A stretch of DNA of 5,556 nt from assembly GCA_900544295.1 (NCBI GenBank), contig UQUO01000079.1:1-5556 (forward strand). Reading direction: 5' to 3'. A program made the position numbers and the translations under genes. Of this stretch, positions 5,125-5,556 are shown in pieces. Positions within the stretch are counted from its first letter, which is position 1. The number at the start of each line of letters is the position of its first letter. The notes beneath the pieces were generated by a model that did not search any database, had not been told where the DNA came from, and saw nothing but the letters and a program-made list of their open reading frames with translations. Origin of the DNA: an uncultured Eubacteriales bacterium (GTDB lineage: Bacteria; Bacillota; Clostridia; Oscillospirales; Oscillospiraceae).

Positions 5125-5156
5125 AAAGAGCCGCCACCCGGAAGTGGCGGCTCTTT
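5125..5156. repeat. Spacer hairpin between tRNA-Asn and tRNA-CAT
   Basis: Arms 5125-5137 and 5144-5156 form a perfect 13-bp stem (core GAGCCGCCAC) with a 6-nt loop. On the minus strand it is followed by TTTGAAAT, a poor U-tract, and then after a few bases by the next tRNA. No promoter fits between the stem and that tRNA, so complete termination here would silence it. A processing or attenuating hairpin is more likely. Confidence 0.8.
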
Positions 5157-5232
<76 letters not shown>

Positions 5233-5240
5233 AAAGTACT

Positions 5241-5260
5241 CGGGGGCCAAAAGGCCCCCG
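5241..5260. repeat. Spacer hairpin between 5S rRNA and tRNA-Asn
   Basis: CGGGGGCC (5241-5248) and GGCCCCCG (5253-5260) pair perfectly around an AAAA loop (UUUU in the transcript). It starts within a few nucleotides of the mature 5S 3' end. No U-tract follows, so a processing signal is more likely than a terminator. Confidence 0.8.
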
Positions 5261-5262
5261 GT

Positions 5263-5378
<116 letters not shown>

Positions 5379-5396
5379 TAATATTTACTTTTGCCC

Positions 5397-5418
5397 GGCT
5401 CCCGCTTCCGCGGGAGCC
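5397..5418. repeat. Spacer hairpin between tRNA-Glu and 5S rRNA
   Basis: GGCTCCCGC (5397-5405) and GCGGGAGCC (5410-5418) form a perfect 9-bp stem with a 4-nt loop, GGAA in the transcript, a GNRA-type tetraloop. It lies between the CCA end of tRNA-Glu and the 5S 5' end, with GGGCAAAAG after it and so no U-tract. A role in processing the 5S precursor is plausible. Confidence 0.8.
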
Positions 5419-5423
5419 AAGGC

Positions 5424-5498
5424 TGGTGACCCGTGGGAGAGTCGAACTCCCGTTTGGGGCGTGAGAGGCCCCCGTCTTGACCACTTGACCAACGGGCC
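5424..5498 (-). tRNA. tRNA-Glu(CTC)
   Basis: A 75-nt cloverleaf: acceptor GGCCCGT with ACGGGTC (one G-T pair), discriminator A and encoded CCA (5426-5424). The anticodon stem is GGGGC/GCCCC with loop CTCTCAC, giving anticodon CTC, which reads GAG. The T loop is TTCGACT. A dedicated CTC isoacceptor fits a GC-rich genome with many GAG codons, as seen in the two large genes here. It is 3 nt downstream of tRNA-Lys. Confidence 0.95.
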
Positions 5499-5501
5499 GT
5501 T

Positions 5502-5556
5502 TGGTACACCATCAGGGACTCGAACCCTGGACACCCTGATTAAGAGTCAGGTGCTC
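5502..5556 (-). tRNA. tRNA-Lys(CTT), 5' part cut off by the window edge
   Basis: The 3' 55 nt of a tRNA: D-arm end GAGC, anticodon stem CCTGA/TCAGG around CTCTTAA (anticodon CTT, reads AAG), T arm CAGGG-TTCGAGT-CCCTG, acceptor 3' strand ATGGTGT, discriminator A and encoded CCA (5504-5502). The missing 5' portion lies beyond 5556; nothing suggests a broken gene. Confidence 0.93.

Noticed and set aside
5125..5156. Terminator between tRNA-Asn and tRNA-CAT
   Set aside because: The stem is strong but the following bases are TTTGAAAT and the next tRNA starts within a few nucleotides, leaving no room for its own promoter; recorded as a spacer hairpin instead.

Overview
The window reads as chromosomal DNA from a GC-rich Gram-positive anaerobe of the Clostridia, most likely an Oscillospiraceae-like gut organism. 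This is inferred from the gene families: an ECF-type thiamine transporter under a TPP riboswitch, an M56 (BlaR1-type) membrane protease with BlaI-type operator sequences, and an envelope protein combining C39-like, SH3b and M14 peptidase domains. Three consensus vegetative promoters (TTGACA, 17-bp spacers) and short GC-rich intergenic palindromes fit the same picture. No species can be named from the sequence.

Layout. Positions 1-234 are non-coding and hold two strong palindromes followed by a perfect-consensus promoter (174-202). Positions 235-2565 (+) encode a 776-residue membrane-anchored surface protein: an 11-arginine tract, one membrane segment, a C39-like cysteine peptidase domain, two near-identical SH3b domains and an M14 zinc carboxypeptidase domain. 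A symmetric intrinsic terminator (2574-2605) separates it from the convergent minus-strand gene thiT (2612-3169). The thiT leader contains a TPP riboswitch (about 3236-3328), an intrinsic terminator (3201-3232) and a predicted antiterminator pairing. Its promoter (3343-3371) begins inside the stop codon of the next gene upstream. That gene (3368-4936, -) encodes an M56 antirepressor-type protease with a C-terminal extracellular sensor-like domain. Its promoter (4972-5000) is covered by two TACA-NN-TGTA type operators, but no repressor gene lies beside it.

From 5010 to the right edge is a stable-RNA operon on the minus strand, read from high to low coordinates: tRNA-Lys(CTT, cut by the window edge), tRNA-Glu(CTC), 5S rRNA, tRNA-Asn(GTT), tRNA with CAT anticodon (most likely Ile2), then an intrinsic terminator. 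Three of its four spacers each contain a perfect hairpin.

How the parts relate. The two membrane proteins plausibly act at the envelope, one remodelling peptidoglycan peptides and the other sensing an extracellular signal and cleaving a cytoplasmic repressor, but nothing in the sequence ties them to each other. ThiT supplies thiamine and is shut off by TPP. The most interesting points are the double-peptidase architecture, the repressor-less M56 gene that still carries BlaI/CopY-type operators, an internal lipobox in that M56 protein, the visible antiterminator/terminator switch of the thiT leader, and a 5S gene embedded between tRNAs.
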